Below, piece after piece: positions 45,104 through 53,637 of a stretch of 64,000 nucleotides of DNA. A program made the position numbers and the translations under genes. Under the pieces are notes generated by a model that saw nothing but the letters and a program-made list of their open reading frames with translations, had not been told where the DNA came from and did not search any database. Numbering within the stretch: the stretch's first letter is position 1; each line of letters begins with the position of its first letter. Origin of the DNA: Limnohabitans sp. Rim28 (GTDB lineage Bacteria > Pseudomonadota > Gammaproteobacteria > Burkholderiales > Burkholderiaceae_C); NCBI RefSeq assembly GCF_000293865.2, contig NZ_ALKN02000006.1, forward strand, positions 1 to 64,000. Reading direction: 5' to 3'.

Positions 45104-45531
45104 TGGCCATGCAAATCGGCCCCGGCGTGGGCATTGGCCCCGACGACGAGGTGATGGGCACCATCAACACCACGCCCTTGGTGGACGTGATGCTGGTGTT
45201 GCTCATCATTTTCTTGATCACGATACCCGTGGTCACCACGTCGATTCAACTCGACCTGCCCAAAGAGCGCCACGAAGTGCGTCAAGCACGGCCTGAGACC
45301 GTGATCCTTTCGGTGAACAAGGCCGGTCAGGTTTTTGTGTACGACACCCCCATCCAAAACCAGGCTGACCTGCAAGAGCGGCTGAAGAAAATCGCCGCCA
45401 TGAAACCCCAGCCTGACGTTCAAATCCGGGGCGATGCGCAAAGCGCCTTTGAATCGGTGGGCCGCGTCATGCATGCCCTGCAGCTGGCAGGCATCGCCCA
45501 AGTGGGCTTTGTCACCGACCCCGCACCCTGA
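45103..45531 (+). CDS. exbD: ExbD biopolymer transport protein, first copy
   Basis: 142 residues. One transmembrane helix with the conserved proton-carrying Asp in NTTPLVDVMLVLLIIFLITIP, then a periplasmic ExbD domain. Coupled to exbB by a TGATG overlap. A second, divergent exbD lies 10 bp downstream. Confidence 0.94.
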   Translation: MAMQIGPGVGIGPDDEVMGTINTTPLVDVMLVLLIIFLITIPVVTTSIQLDLPKERHEVRQARPETVILSVNKAGQVFVYDTPIQNQADLQERLKKIAAMKPQPDVQIRGDAQSAFESVGRVMHALQLAGIAQVGFVTDPAP

Positions 45532-45541
45532 AGGAAGACGC

Positions 45542-45967
45542 ATGGCCATCCATTTGGGGACAGACCCCAACGACGACGACGGTTTGATGATGGACATCAA
45601 CACCACGCCCTTGATTGACGTGATGCTGGTTCTGATCATCATGCTCATCATCACCATCCCGGCGCAATTGCATGCGGTCAATCTGGACATGCCCACGGCA
45701 AGCACCGCTGCGCCCCAAGAACCGGTGGTGGTTCGCATCGACATCAATGCGCAATCACAGTGGAGCTGGAACGGCAAGGCTCTGGGTAACCGCGAAGAGC
45801 TCGAAGCGCAGCTCACACTGGCTGCTGCCCAGCAGCCTCAGCCCGAGCTGCACATCCGTGCGCATGGCCAAGCCCGCTACGAAGCGGCCGTCACCGTATT
45901 GACCACTGCACAACGTGTGGGCTTGACCAAACTGGGCATGGTGGGCACTGAACAATTCGTCAACTGA
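45542..45967 (+). CDS. ExbD biopolymer transport protein, second copy
   Basis: 141 residues, paralogue of the preceding gene: same NTTPLIDVMLVLIIMLIITIP helix with Asp but a different periplasmic part. ExbB-ExbD1-ExbD2 sets are known in Xanthomonas, where ExbD2 has a specialised role. Its N-terminus is encoded over a GGGG/CCCC palindrome at 45554-45570. Confidence 0.92.
   Translation: MAIHLGTDPNDDDGLMMDINTTPLIDVMLVLIIMLIITIPAQLHAVNLDMPTASTAAPQEPVVVRIDINAQSQWSWNGKALGNREELEAQLTLAAAQQPQPELHIRAHGQARYEAAVTVLTTAQRVGLTKLGMVGTEQFVN
45554..45570. repeat. GGGGACAGACCCC-type palindrome at start of second exbD
   Basis: TTGGGG and CCCCAA around ACAGA, differing by one base from the core of the palindrome inside uvrA (2496-2516). 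It is in frame in the N-terminal coding sequence (LGTDPN). Confidence 0.55.
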
Positions 45968-45982
45968 GTTCTGTCAGACGAA

Positions 45983-46009
45983 AAAAAGCCGCTCTGTGAG
46001 CGGCTTTTT
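45983..46009. terminator. Bidirectional rho-independent terminator
   Basis: GCCGCTC and GAGCGGC with loop TGT, flanked by an A-run and a T-run, between the end of the tonB-exb operon and the convergent Bug-family gene. Confidence 0.9.
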
Positions 46010-46027
46010 CTTGGAGCAAGACCCGTA

Positions 46028-47014
46028 TCAGTCGGCGTACTTGCCAGCCGCATCCACAGCGGCCTTGATTTTGACCATCTCGGCGGCCACGAACTTCTTG
46101 TGCTCTTCGGGCTCAACGCGCTTGTCGTTGACCACCAAAGCGCCCAAGGCTTCGTTCTTCTTGATGAAATCTGGGTCCTTCAAGGACTTCTTGAGCGCAT
46201 CGTTCAACATTTTGGTGATGGCGGGTGGCGTGCCTTTGGGGGCATACAAACCGTGCCAGATGGTCAGGTTGAAGCCCTTCATGCCCATCTCTTGCAAGCT
46301 GGGGTAGTGCTTCAACACAGGGTGACCGCTCAGAGGCTGGGCCGTCGTGACCGCAAACGCCTTGATGCGGCCGCCTTCGATCTGGGCTGTGGTGTTGGTG
46401 GTTTGGTCGCACATCATGTCAACCTGACCGCCGATCAAGGCCGTCATGGCAGGCGCAGTGCCGCCAAACGGGATGGTGGTCATGGCTTCTTTGGTCTTCA
46501 TGTTGGTCTGCCAGAGCAAGCCGCAAATGTGCGAGGCAGAACCCAAGCCCGCGTGCGCAATGTTCAGCTTGCCTGCATTGGCGCGGATGTAGTTTTCAAA
46601 ATCGCGGTAGGTGTTGGCTGGCAGTTGTGGCTTGCCCACCAAGGTCATGGGCACATCATTGACCATGCCCAAAAACTCGAAATCCTCGAGGGGTTTGTAG
46701 CCCAGTTTGCGGTACAGGGCCGGTGTCGCGGCCATGCCGATGTGGAACAACAACAAAGAATGGCCGTCCGGTGCAGCCTTGGCCACTTTGGTGGCGCCGA
46801 TGGTGCCACCAGCCCCTGCAGCGTTTTCCACAACGAAATTGCTGCCTGGAATGTGCTTGCGCATCACTTCGGCCAAGTCACGCGCCACGCGGTCGGTGGG
46901 GCCGCCTGCGGCGAAGGGCACGACGATCGAAATGGGCTTGCTACCCGGGAAGGCTTGGGCGTAAGAGCCCATCGAGAGAGTGGCCAAAGCGGCCAAGGCG
47001 ATCCATTGCTTCAT
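46028..47014 (-). CDS. Bug-family (TctC-type) solute-binding protein
   Basis: 328 residues: signal peptide (IALAALATLSMGSYA), then PISIVVPFAAGGPTDRVARDLAE and a two-lobed periplasmic-binding fold ending WHGLYAPKGTPPAITKMLNDAL, typical of the very large Bug family in Bordetella and Comamonadaceae. Binds a carboxylate, possibly for a TctAB transporter, but no TctA/B genes are in the window. AGGAG precedes the ATG. Confidence 0.93.
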   Translation of the reverse strand: MKQWIALAALATLSMGSYAQAFPGSKPISIVVPFAAGGPTDRVARDLAEVMRKHIPGSNFVVENAAGAGGTIGATKVAKAAPDGHSLLLFHIGMAATPALYRKLGYKPLEDFEFLGMVNDVPMTLVGKPQLPANTYRDFENYIRANAGKLNIAHAGLGSASHICGLLWQTNMKTKEAMTTIPFGGTAPAMTALIGGQVDMMCDQTTNTTAQIEGGRIKAFAVTTAQPLSGHPVLKHYPSLQEMGMKGFNLTIWHGLYAPKGTPPAITKMLNDALKKSLKDPDFIKKNEALGALVVNDKRVEPEEHKKFVAAEMVKIKAAVDAAGKYAD

Positions 47015-47152
47015 GACAAACTCCTAGTTGGTGGCGGATTGTAAAACCCTGCATTGTGATGAAAACAAGGAAACTACTTAGCCACTCGACTTGAATTGGC
47101 CTTGGTTCAATTGAGGAATCTGAAACCTCAGGCGTGGCCAACCACCGCCAAC

Positions 47153-48415
47153 TCACTGGTAACTGCGGGCATCCTCAATGACTTTACCGTCATTGGCCAG
47201 TGTGCCTTGCGCCACCAAATGCACCTCACCGCGCAGTTTCGTGACATCACGCACCGCCTCAGACACCCGGCCTTTGAGCCCTTCGTCAGTCAGTTGCGCT
47301 GTTTCGACGTGCAAGGCCATTTGGTCATTGGCCATCTCACCGGTGACCACCAAGCGGGCCTTGGTCAACTCCGGGAAGCGTTTGACAATCTCGGCCACTT
47401 GACCGGGGTGCACAAACATGCCCCGGATCTTGGTGGTCTGGTCGGCGCGGCCCATCCAGCCCTTGATGCGCTGCCCGGTGCGGCCCGTGGGGCATGTGCC
47501 GGGCAGAATGGCCGACAAATCGCCCGTGCCGAAACGAATCAGCGGGTAGTCGGGGTTGAGCACTGTGACCACCACCTCGCCGACCTCGCCGTCTGCCACC
47601 GGGTCACCGGTGCCGGGACGCACGATCTCGACGATCACGCCCTCGTCGATCACCAAACCTTCCCGCGCGGCAGTTTCATAGGCAATCAAGCCCACATCGG
47701 CGGTGGCATAGCACTGGTAAGCCGCCACGCCCTGCTGTGTGAACCAGTCGCGCAAGGATGGCGGGCAGGCTTCGCCCGACACCAGGGCTTTGGTGATCGA
47801 CAACTTTTGACCGGCCTCGGTGGCTTTTTCAATCAGGATCTTCAGGAAGCTGGGCGTGCCCGAATAAGCCACGGGGCGCAAGTCGGCGACTGCTGCCAAT
47901 TGCTGTTCGGTGTTGCCCACGCCACCGGGAATCACCGCACAGCCCAGCGCATGGGCACCGCTTTCCATGATCCAGGCACCGGGTGTCAGGTGGTAACTGA
48001 AGCAGTTGTGGACCAGGTCGCCGGCCTCAAACCCGGCAGCCGCCATCGCGCGGGCTGCACGCCAATAGTCGGGGGCATGGCCCTCAGGTTCATAGATCGG
48101 GCCGGGTGACTGGTACACGCGGCGCACACCGGCAGAGCGGACCATGCCCTTCCAACCAATGGCTGAAAAACCGCCAAAGGGGTCTTGCGCCCGCAGGGCT
48201 TGCTGACGCGCCAGCAACTCGTACTTGCGCGTGACCGGCAGTTGGGCCAAAGCGGCACGGCTCGTCACTTGGGCTGCATCGATGCCCTTGAGGATCTCCG
48301 CCAAAGCGGCGCTGTTTTTCTGGGCATGCGCAATTTGCGAAGGCAAGGCCGCCATCAGCGCTGCTTCTCGGACTTCAGGTGCGCGGGTTTCCAACGCATC
48401 GAGGTGATGGGCCAT
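47153..48415 (-). CDS. Phenylacetate-CoA ligase-like (PaaK family) adenylate-forming enzyme
   Basis: 420 residues of the PaaK-type AMP-binding family. SAGVRRVYQSPGP near the N-terminus, YSGTPSFL, a QCYATADVGLIAYE adenylation motif and FGTGDLSAI, WMGRADQTTKIRGMFVHPGQV at the C-terminus. Activates an aryl- or acyl-carboxylate to its CoA thioester. Last gene of the Liv-type cluster (54 bp after livF), suggesting it activates the imported substrate. Which acid is unknown. Confidence 0.87.
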   Translation of the reverse strand: MAHHLDALETRAPEVREAALMAALPSQIAHAQKNSAALAEILKGIDAAQVTSRAALAQLPVTRKYELLARQQALRAQDPFGGFSAIGWKGMVRSAGVRRVYQSPGPIYEPEGHAPDYWRAARAMAAAGFEAGDLVHNCFSYHLTPGAWIMESGAHALGCAVIPGGVGNTEQQLAAVADLRPVAYSGTPSFLKILIEKATEAGQKLSITKALVSGEACPPSLRDWFTQQGVAAYQCYATADVGLIAYETAAREGLVIDEGVIVEIVRPGTGDPVADGEVGEVVVTVLNPDYPLIRFGTGDLSAILPGTCPTGRTGQRIKGWMGRADQTTKIRGMFVHPGQVAEIVKRFPELTKARLVVTGEMANDQMALHVETAQLTDEGLKGRVSEAVRDVTKLRGEVHLVAQGTLANDGKVIEDARSYQ

Positions 48416-48469
48416 GGGATTCTTTCAGGACACTGGCGATGAAGGGTGACTCAATGGATGCGCAAGGCA

Positions 48470-49279
48470 TCAGGCCAGCCAGCGCTTGCGGCGCTTGTAG
48501 CTCTTGACGTCTTTGAAGCTCTTGCGCTCACCACCACCCATGCCCAAGTAAAACTCTTTCACATCTTCGTTGGTGCGAAGGTCTGTAGCCTCACCGTCCA
48601 TCACGATGCGACCCGACTCCATGATGTAGCCATAGTCAGAGTACTTGAGCGCCATGTTGGTGTTTTGCTCGGCGATCAAGAAAGTGACCTTTTCTTTCTC
48701 GTTCAAGTCTTTGACGATGTTGAACACCTCTTCCACGATCTGTGGCGCCAGACCCATCGAGGGCTCGTCCAGCAACATGACACTGGGGTTGGTCATCAAG
48801 GCGCGGCCAATCGCGCACATTTGCTGCTCACCGCCCGAGGTGTAAGCGGCTTGTGATGTGCGGCGTGTTTTAAGACGCGGGAAATAGGTGTAAACCTTGT
48901 CCAGGTTGGCGGCGATTTCGCCCTTGTCGGTGCGGGTGTAGCTGCCGGTCAACAGGTTGTCTTCGATCGACAAGTGGGCAAAGCAATGCCGCCCTTCCAT
49001 GACCTGCACCACACCCCGGTTGACCAAGTCAGCAGGTGTGAGGTTTTCAATGCGCTCGCCGCGCAGCTCAATGCTGCCCTTGGTCACGTCACCGCGCTCG
49101 CCCTTGAGCAAGTTGGAAATGGCGCGCAAGGTGGTGGTCTTGCCGGCGCCGTTGCCACCCAGCAGAGACACGATGCCTTGCTCGGGCACCTGCAAGGACA
49201 CGCCCTTGAGCACCAAGATGACGTGGTTGTAAATGACTTCGATGCCGTTGACGTTCAGAACAATGTTTTTGTCGCTCAT
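48470..49279 (-). CDS. livF: Branched-chain-type ABC transporter ATP-binding protein LivF
   Basis: 269 residues. Walker A LLGGNGAGKTT, signature TSGGEQQM (variant of LSGGQ), Walker B VMLLDEPSMGLAP. The C-terminus has an extra basic tail (KSFKDVKSYKRRKRWLA). Hydrolyses ATP for uptake with LivG, H and M. It follows the binding-protein gene after a 150-bp gap with two hairpins. Confidence 0.93.
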   Translation of the reverse strand: MSDKNIVLNVNGIEVIYNHVILVLKGVSLQVPEQGIVSLLGGNGAGKTTTLRAISNLLKGERGDVTKGSIELRGERIENLTPADLVNRGVVQVMEGRHCFAHLSIEDNLLTGSYTRTDKGEIAANLDKVYTYFPRLKTRRTSQAAYTSGGEQQMCAIGRALMTNPSVMLLDEPSMGLAPQIVEEVFNIVKDLNEKEKVTFLIAEQNTNMALKYSDYGYIMESGRIVMDGEATDLRTNEDVKEFYLGMGGGERKSFKDVKSYKRRKRWLA

Positions 49280-49313
49280 GGACTGTGCCTTTTCTAACTT
49301 TGGAGGTTCAAGC

Positions 49314-49347
49314 CAAATGAAACCGCTGCACGCAAAGGTTTCATTTG
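49314..49347. other. Perfect 11-bp stem-loop between binding-protein gene and livF
   Basis: CAAATGAAACC and GGTTTCATTTG with a 12-nt loop, nearer livF (ATG 49279, minus strand). Possible regulatory or mRNA-stability element. Confidence 0.6.
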
Positions 49348-49396
49348 ATCTCTCCCGTACGGCAGCTGCGGGCCAGCACAAGCTGGCTGCAGCTGA

Positions 49397-49422
49397 CCAG
49401 CTGCCGCTTGCGCGGCAGCTGG
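49397..49422. other. Perfect 11-bp GC-rich hairpin after the binding-protein stop
   Basis: CCAGCTGCCGC and GCGGCAGCTGG with a TTGC loop, starting 8 nt after the binding-protein stop on the minus strand. Typical of an intercistronic hairpin that protects the abundant binding-protein mRNA and lowers downstream expression. There is no T-run. Confidence 0.65.
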
Positions 49423-49429
49423 ACTCCGA

Positions 49430-50767
49430 TCAAGACTGGCAATCCGCAGGGGTGCGGCGTGTGATCTTTTTCTCGGCAGCGTACTTGTCAGCAGCGGCCT
49501 TGACCATGGGCTTGATGATTTGCTCATCGGCCTGCATCCAGTCGCTGCTGAATTGCCACTTGGTGCCGTCCCATGTGTGGATACGGGCCCAGTTGGCACC
49601 CATGTGGTCGGCGCACGAAGTGGAGATAGGACGCAGCACGCCCTTGAAGCCCAAGGCATCCAGTTTGGGCTGAGTCAGGTTCAGGTTTTCATAACCCCAG
49701 CGTGCTTGCTCGCCGGACATGACTTTGCCCTTGCCGTATTTCTCTTGCGCTTGACGCACACCTTCCACCGCAAACATGGCGCTGAACAGGCCGCGCATGT
49801 ACAAGACTTCGCCCACTTCATCACGAGGACCGGTGCCTTGGTTCTTGGCATGCAGTTTCTCCAGCACCTCTTTCACGACAGCAGAGCCTTTTTCAGCGCC
49901 ATGCTGCATGGTGATGGCGTTGTAGCCCTTGGCACCCATGCCAATGTCTTTCACATCGGGTTCGGCACCCGCCCACCACACGCCCCAGATGTTTTCACGG
50001 GGATAGCCAGTGGCTTGTGCTTCTTTGAGCAAGGTGGAGTTCATCACGCCCCAGCCCCAGTTGACCACGTAGTCAGGGCGGTCGCGGCGAATTTGCAGCC
50101 AGGTGGACTTTTGCTCGACGCCAGGGTGGGTCACAGGCAACAAGCTCAGCTTGAAACCGTGCATCGCTGCGCGCTCTTGCAAGATGGGAATGGCTTCTTT
50201 GCCAAATGGGCTGTCGTGGTAGACCAAGGCGATGTGCTTGCCCTTGAGTTTGTCAGCGCCGCCAGCCTTCTTGGCGATGTCCTGGATGATGACGTCGCCA
50301 GCCACCCAGTAAGTGCCTGCGAGCGGGAAGTTCCACTTGAACACGCCGCCGTCAGCCGATTCGCTGCGGCCGTAACCGGCCGTGATCAAGGGGATCTTGT
50401 CGATCGGGGCTTTTTCGGTCAAAGCGAAGGTGATGCCGGTGGACAGTGGCTGGAACACGGTCGCGCCGCCGTTTTTGCCTTTCAGGCGCTCATAGCATTC
50501 CACGCCACGGTCTGTGGCATAGCCTGTTTCGCACTCTTCAAAGCTGACCTTCACGCCGTTGATGCCGCCGCGCGCATTGACCAGCTTGAGGTAGTCCACG
50601 TAGCCGTTGGCAAAGGGCACGCCGTTGGGCGCGTAGGCGCCGGTGCGGTAAACCAGCACTGGGAAAAATTGCTCTTTGGTTTGAGCCGTTGCGACCGTGC
50701 TGACCAGCGCACTGGCAAGTCCGGCAGCGGCCACAGTGGTGGCCAGGACGAGTTGACGAAGCTTCAT
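49430..50767 (-). CDS. ABC transporter substrate-binding protein (Liv type)
   Basis: 445 residues. Signal peptide (LVLATTVAAAGLASALVSTVATAQ) and a type-I periplasmic-binding fold. It is larger than LivJ/LivK (about 370), a trait of binding proteins for aromatic or fatty acids in this family, with ligand-cleft motifs such as LVYRTGAYAPNGVPFANGYVDY. Strong GGAGAC before ATG 50767. The ligand is inferred only from the neighbouring CoA ligases. Confidence 0.9.
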   Translation of the reverse strand: MKLRQLVLATTVAAAGLASALVSTVATAQTKEQFFPVLVYRTGAYAPNGVPFANGYVDYLKLVNARGGINGVKVSFEECETGYATDRGVECYERLKGKNGGATVFQPLSTGITFALTEKAPIDKIPLITAGYGRSESADGGVFKWNFPLAGTYWVAGDVIIQDIAKKAGGADKLKGKHIALVYHDSPFGKEAIPILQERAAMHGFKLSLLPVTHPGVEQKSTWLQIRRDRPDYVVNWGWGVMNSTLLKEAQATGYPRENIWGVWWAGAEPDVKDIGMGAKGYNAITMQHGAEKGSAVVKEVLEKLHAKNQGTGPRDEVGEVLYMRGLFSAMFAVEGVRQAQEKYGKGKVMSGEQARWGYENLNLTQPKLDALGFKGVLRPISTSCADHMGANWARIHTWDGTKWQFSSDWMQADEQIIKPMVKAAADKYAAEKKITRRTPADCQS

Positions 50768-50823
50768 GGTTTGTCTCCTGTTAAAAAAAGGTGGAAGCAC
50801 TTGGGGAAAAATCGAGGTAAAAA

Positions 50824-51900
50824 TCAGTGAGGGAAAGGCCAGAGGCGGAGCTTTTGCTTGGCAATCGACCACAGCTTGGCCAGGCCATGCGGTTCGACGA
50901 TCAAGAACCAAACGATCAGGGCGCCAAAGATCATGAATTCGGCATGCGACACCAAGGCCGTCGAGATGGTGACCCCCACCAGACCGCCCATCCAAGGCAA
51001 AAACTGGTTGAGGAAGATCGGCAAAATCACGATGAAGGCCGCACCAAAAAAGCTGCCCATGATGGAGCCCATGCCACCGATGATGACCATGAACAACAAC
51101 TGGAACGAACGGTCAATCGAGAAAGCCGCAGGCTCCCAGGATCCGAGGTGGACAAAGCCCCACAAGCCACCGGCTACGCCGATGATGAAAGAGCTGACGG
51201 CAAAAGCACTGAGCTTGGCGTACACAGGCCGAATGCCAATCACTGCGGCGGCCACGTCCATGTCGCGGATCGCCATCCATTCCCGGCCAATGGCCGAGCG
51301 CACCAAATTTTTGGCCAGCAAGCCAAACACCACCAAAAAGGCCAAGCAAAAGAGGTATTTTTCAACGGGCGCGTTGATCGTCCAGCCCATCAAGCTCAGG
51401 TTGGACACCGAGACTGAGCCCGAAGCCGAGTTGTTGGTGAACCAGCCCACACGCAAGAATGCCCAATCGCAAAAAAACTGCGCAGCCAGCGTGGCCACCG
51501 CCAAATACAGGCCTTTGACCCGCAAGCTGGGGATGCCAAAAAACATGCCCACCACCGTGGCAAAAAAGCCGCCGGCCAACAAAGCCACGATCAAGGGCAT
51601 GCCATCAATGCGCACATAGGTGTTGTAGGCCATGTAGGCGCCCACCGCCATGAAGGCCCCCGAACCCAAGGAAATTTGTCCGCAATAACCCACCAAGATG
51701 TTGACCCCCAATGCGGCCAAAGCCAGGATCAGGAAGGGAATCAGGATGGCGCGGAACATGTACTCGTCGGCCAACATGGGCACGCCCACGAACGCGAAGG
51801 CAATCAATGCCCACACAGCCCATCGGTCTTGCGAGATGGCAAAAATCTGTTGGTCGCTGCGGTAAGAGGTCTTGAACTGACCGTTTTCTCTGTAAAACAT
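50824..51900 (-). CDS. livM: Branched-chain-type ABC permease LivM
   Basis: 358 residues, polytopic. GYCGQISLGSGAFMAVGAYMAY and SFFGAAFIVILPIFL motifs are typical of LivM. An N-terminal polar extension (about 30 residues) precedes the first helix. AGGAGAG precedes the ATG. In the order livG, livH, livM. Confidence 0.94.
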   Translation of the reverse strand: MFYRENGQFKTSYRSDQQIFAISQDRWAVWALIAFAFVGVPMLADEYMFRAILIPFLILALAALGVNILVGYCGQISLGSGAFMAVGAYMAYNTYVRIDGMPLIVALLAGGFFATVVGMFFGIPSLRVKGLYLAVATLAAQFFCDWAFLRVGWFTNNSASGSVSVSNLSLMGWTINAPVEKYLFCLAFLVVFGLLAKNLVRSAIGREWMAIRDMDVAAAVIGIRPVYAKLSAFAVSSFIIGVAGGLWGFVHLGSWEPAAFSIDRSFQLLFMVIIGGMGSIMGSFFGAAFIVILPIFLNQFLPWMGGLVGVTISTALVSHAEFMIFGALIVWFLIVEPHGLAKLWSIAKQKLRLWPFPH

Positions 51901-51912
51901 GTTTTTCTCTCC

Positions 51913-52842
51913 TTACACGCGGTCGATGATTTTTTCGCCGAACAAGCCTTGCGGACGGAACAGCAAGAACACCAGCGCCAGCACATAAGCAAACCAAATT
52001 TCAATGCCACCGCCCACGAAGGGGCCCAGGTAAACCTCGGACAACTTCTCACCCACACCGATGATCAGACCACCAATGATGGCCCCCGGCACCGAGGTCA
52101 AGCCGCCCAAAATGATCACCGGCAATGCACGCAAAGCCACCGTGGTCAATGAAAACTGCACACCCATCTTGGAGCCCCAAATGATGCCGGCGACCAAGGC
52201 GGTGATGCCGGCCACAAACCACACAATGACCCAAATGCGGTTCAGCGGAATGCCAATCGACTGGGCGGCTTGGTGGTCATCGGCGACCGCACGAAGGGCA
52301 CGGCCTGTACCGGTTTTTTGGAAGAACAAAGACAAGACCACCACCATCAATGCGGCAATGCAGGCGGCATAGACGTCTTCCAAGTTGACGAGCACACCGC
52401 CAGGGAAGACCGAGTCAAACAAGAAGACAGGGTCCTTGGGCATGCCCACATCGATCTTGTAGATGTCACTGCCAAAAATCGTCTGACCCAAGCCATCCAA
52501 AAAGTAGGTGATGCCCAAGGTGGCCATCAGCAAGGTCACGCCTTCTTGGTTGACCAAGTGACGCAGCACCAAGCGTTCAATCAGCCACGCCAACATGAAC
52601 ATGATGGCTGCCGCCAACACAAAGGCGATCAGGTTGCCCATGAACTTGTCTTCAATGCCCAGCCAACCTGGGATCCACTCCGAAAAACGGGCCATGGCCA
52701 AAGCGGCAAACAACACCATGGCGCCTTGGGCGAAATTGAAAACACCCGAGGCTTTGAAAATCAAAACAAAACCGAGCGCCACCAAGGAATAAAGCATGCC
52801 GGCCATGAGGCCGCCAAAAAGGGCTTCCAGAAAAAATGCCAT
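51913..52842 (-). CDS. livH: Branched-chain-type ABC permease LivH
   Basis: 309 residues with about eight helices. ALGFVLIFKASGVFNFAQGAMVLFAA is the LivH signature, and ILGGLTSVPGAIIGGLIIGVGEKLS the inner-loop coupling region. AAGGAG precedes the ATG. Forms the channel with LivM. Confidence 0.95.
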   Translation of the reverse strand: MAFFLEALFGGLMAGMLYSLVALGFVLIFKASGVFNFAQGAMVLFAALAMARFSEWIPGWLGIEDKFMGNLIAFVLAAAIMFMLAWLIERLVLRHLVNQEGVTLLMATLGITYFLDGLGQTIFGSDIYKIDVGMPKDPVFLFDSVFPGGVLVNLEDVYAACIAALMVVVLSLFFQKTGTGRALRAVADDHQAAQSIGIPLNRIWVIVWFVAGITALVAGIIWGSKMGVQFSLTTVALRALPVIILGGLTSVPGAIIGGLIIGVGEKLSEVYLGPFVGGGIEIWFAYVLALVFLLFRPQGLFGEKIIDRV

Positions 52843-52854
52843 GTCTTGTTCTCC

Positions 52855-53637
52855 TTAGTGGCTGGTGCCCAGATAGGCACTGATCACGTCTTCGTTGTTG
52901 CGCACTTCTTCGGGTGTACCGTCGCCGATTTTTTTGCCGTAATCGAGCACCACCACGCGGTCCGAAATGTCCATCACCACACCCATGTCGTGCTCGATCA
53001 GCACGATGGTGGTCCCAAACTCGTCGTTCACATCCAGAATGAAGCGGCACATGTCCTGCTTTTCTTCCATGTTCATGCCGGCCATGGGCTCGTCGAGCAA
53101 GAGCACCTTGGGCTCCATGGCCAAAGCGCGGCCCAAATCGACCCGCTTTTGCAAGCCATAAGGCAACTGGCCCACAGGCGTCTTGCGAAAGGCTTGGATC
53201 TCCAAGAAGTCAATGATGTGTTCAACAAACTCGCGGTGCCTTTCCTCTTCGCGCTGAGCAGGCCCGATGCGCAAGGCCTGCATGAAGAGATTGCTCTTGA
53301 TGTGCAGGTTGCGGCCGGTCATGATGTTGTCAATCACGCTCATGCCCTTGAACAAAGCCAAGTTTTGGAAGGTGCGGGCAATGCCCATCTCGGCCACTTG
53401 GCGGCTGTTCATGTGGTCGAACTTTTGACCACTGAACGTGATGCTGCCTTCTTGCGGTGTGTAAACCCCGTTGATGCAATTGAGCATCGAACTTTTGCCC
53501 GCACCGTTGGGGCCGATGATCGCGCGCACTTCGTGCTCACGCACGTTGAAAGAGATGTCGGTCAGCGCCTTCACGCCACCGAAACGCAAACTGATGTTGT
53601 TGACGTCCAAAATGACGTCGCCGATTTTCTTGGTCAT
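52855..53637 (-). CDS. livG: Branched-chain-type ABC ATP-binding protein LivG
   Basis: 260 residues. Walker A IIGPNGAGKSSM, Q-loop, signature LPYGLQKRVDLGRAL (variant) and Walker B VLLLDEPMAGMN. ATGA overlap with the end of the acyl-CoA ligase gene, so it is translationally coupled to that gene. Confidence 0.95.
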   Translation of the reverse strand: MTKKIGDVILDVNNISLRFGGVKALTDISFNVREHEVRAIIGPNGAGKSSMLNCINGVYTPQEGSITFSGQKFDHMNSRQVAEMGIARTFQNLALFKGMSVIDNIMTGRNLHIKSNLFMQALRIGPAQREEERHREFVEHIIDFLEIQAFRKTPVGQLPYGLQKRVDLGRALAMEPKVLLLDEPMAGMNMEEKQDMCRFILDVNDEFGTTIVLIEHDMGVVMDISDRVVVLDYGKKIGDGTPEEVRNNEDVISAYLGTSH

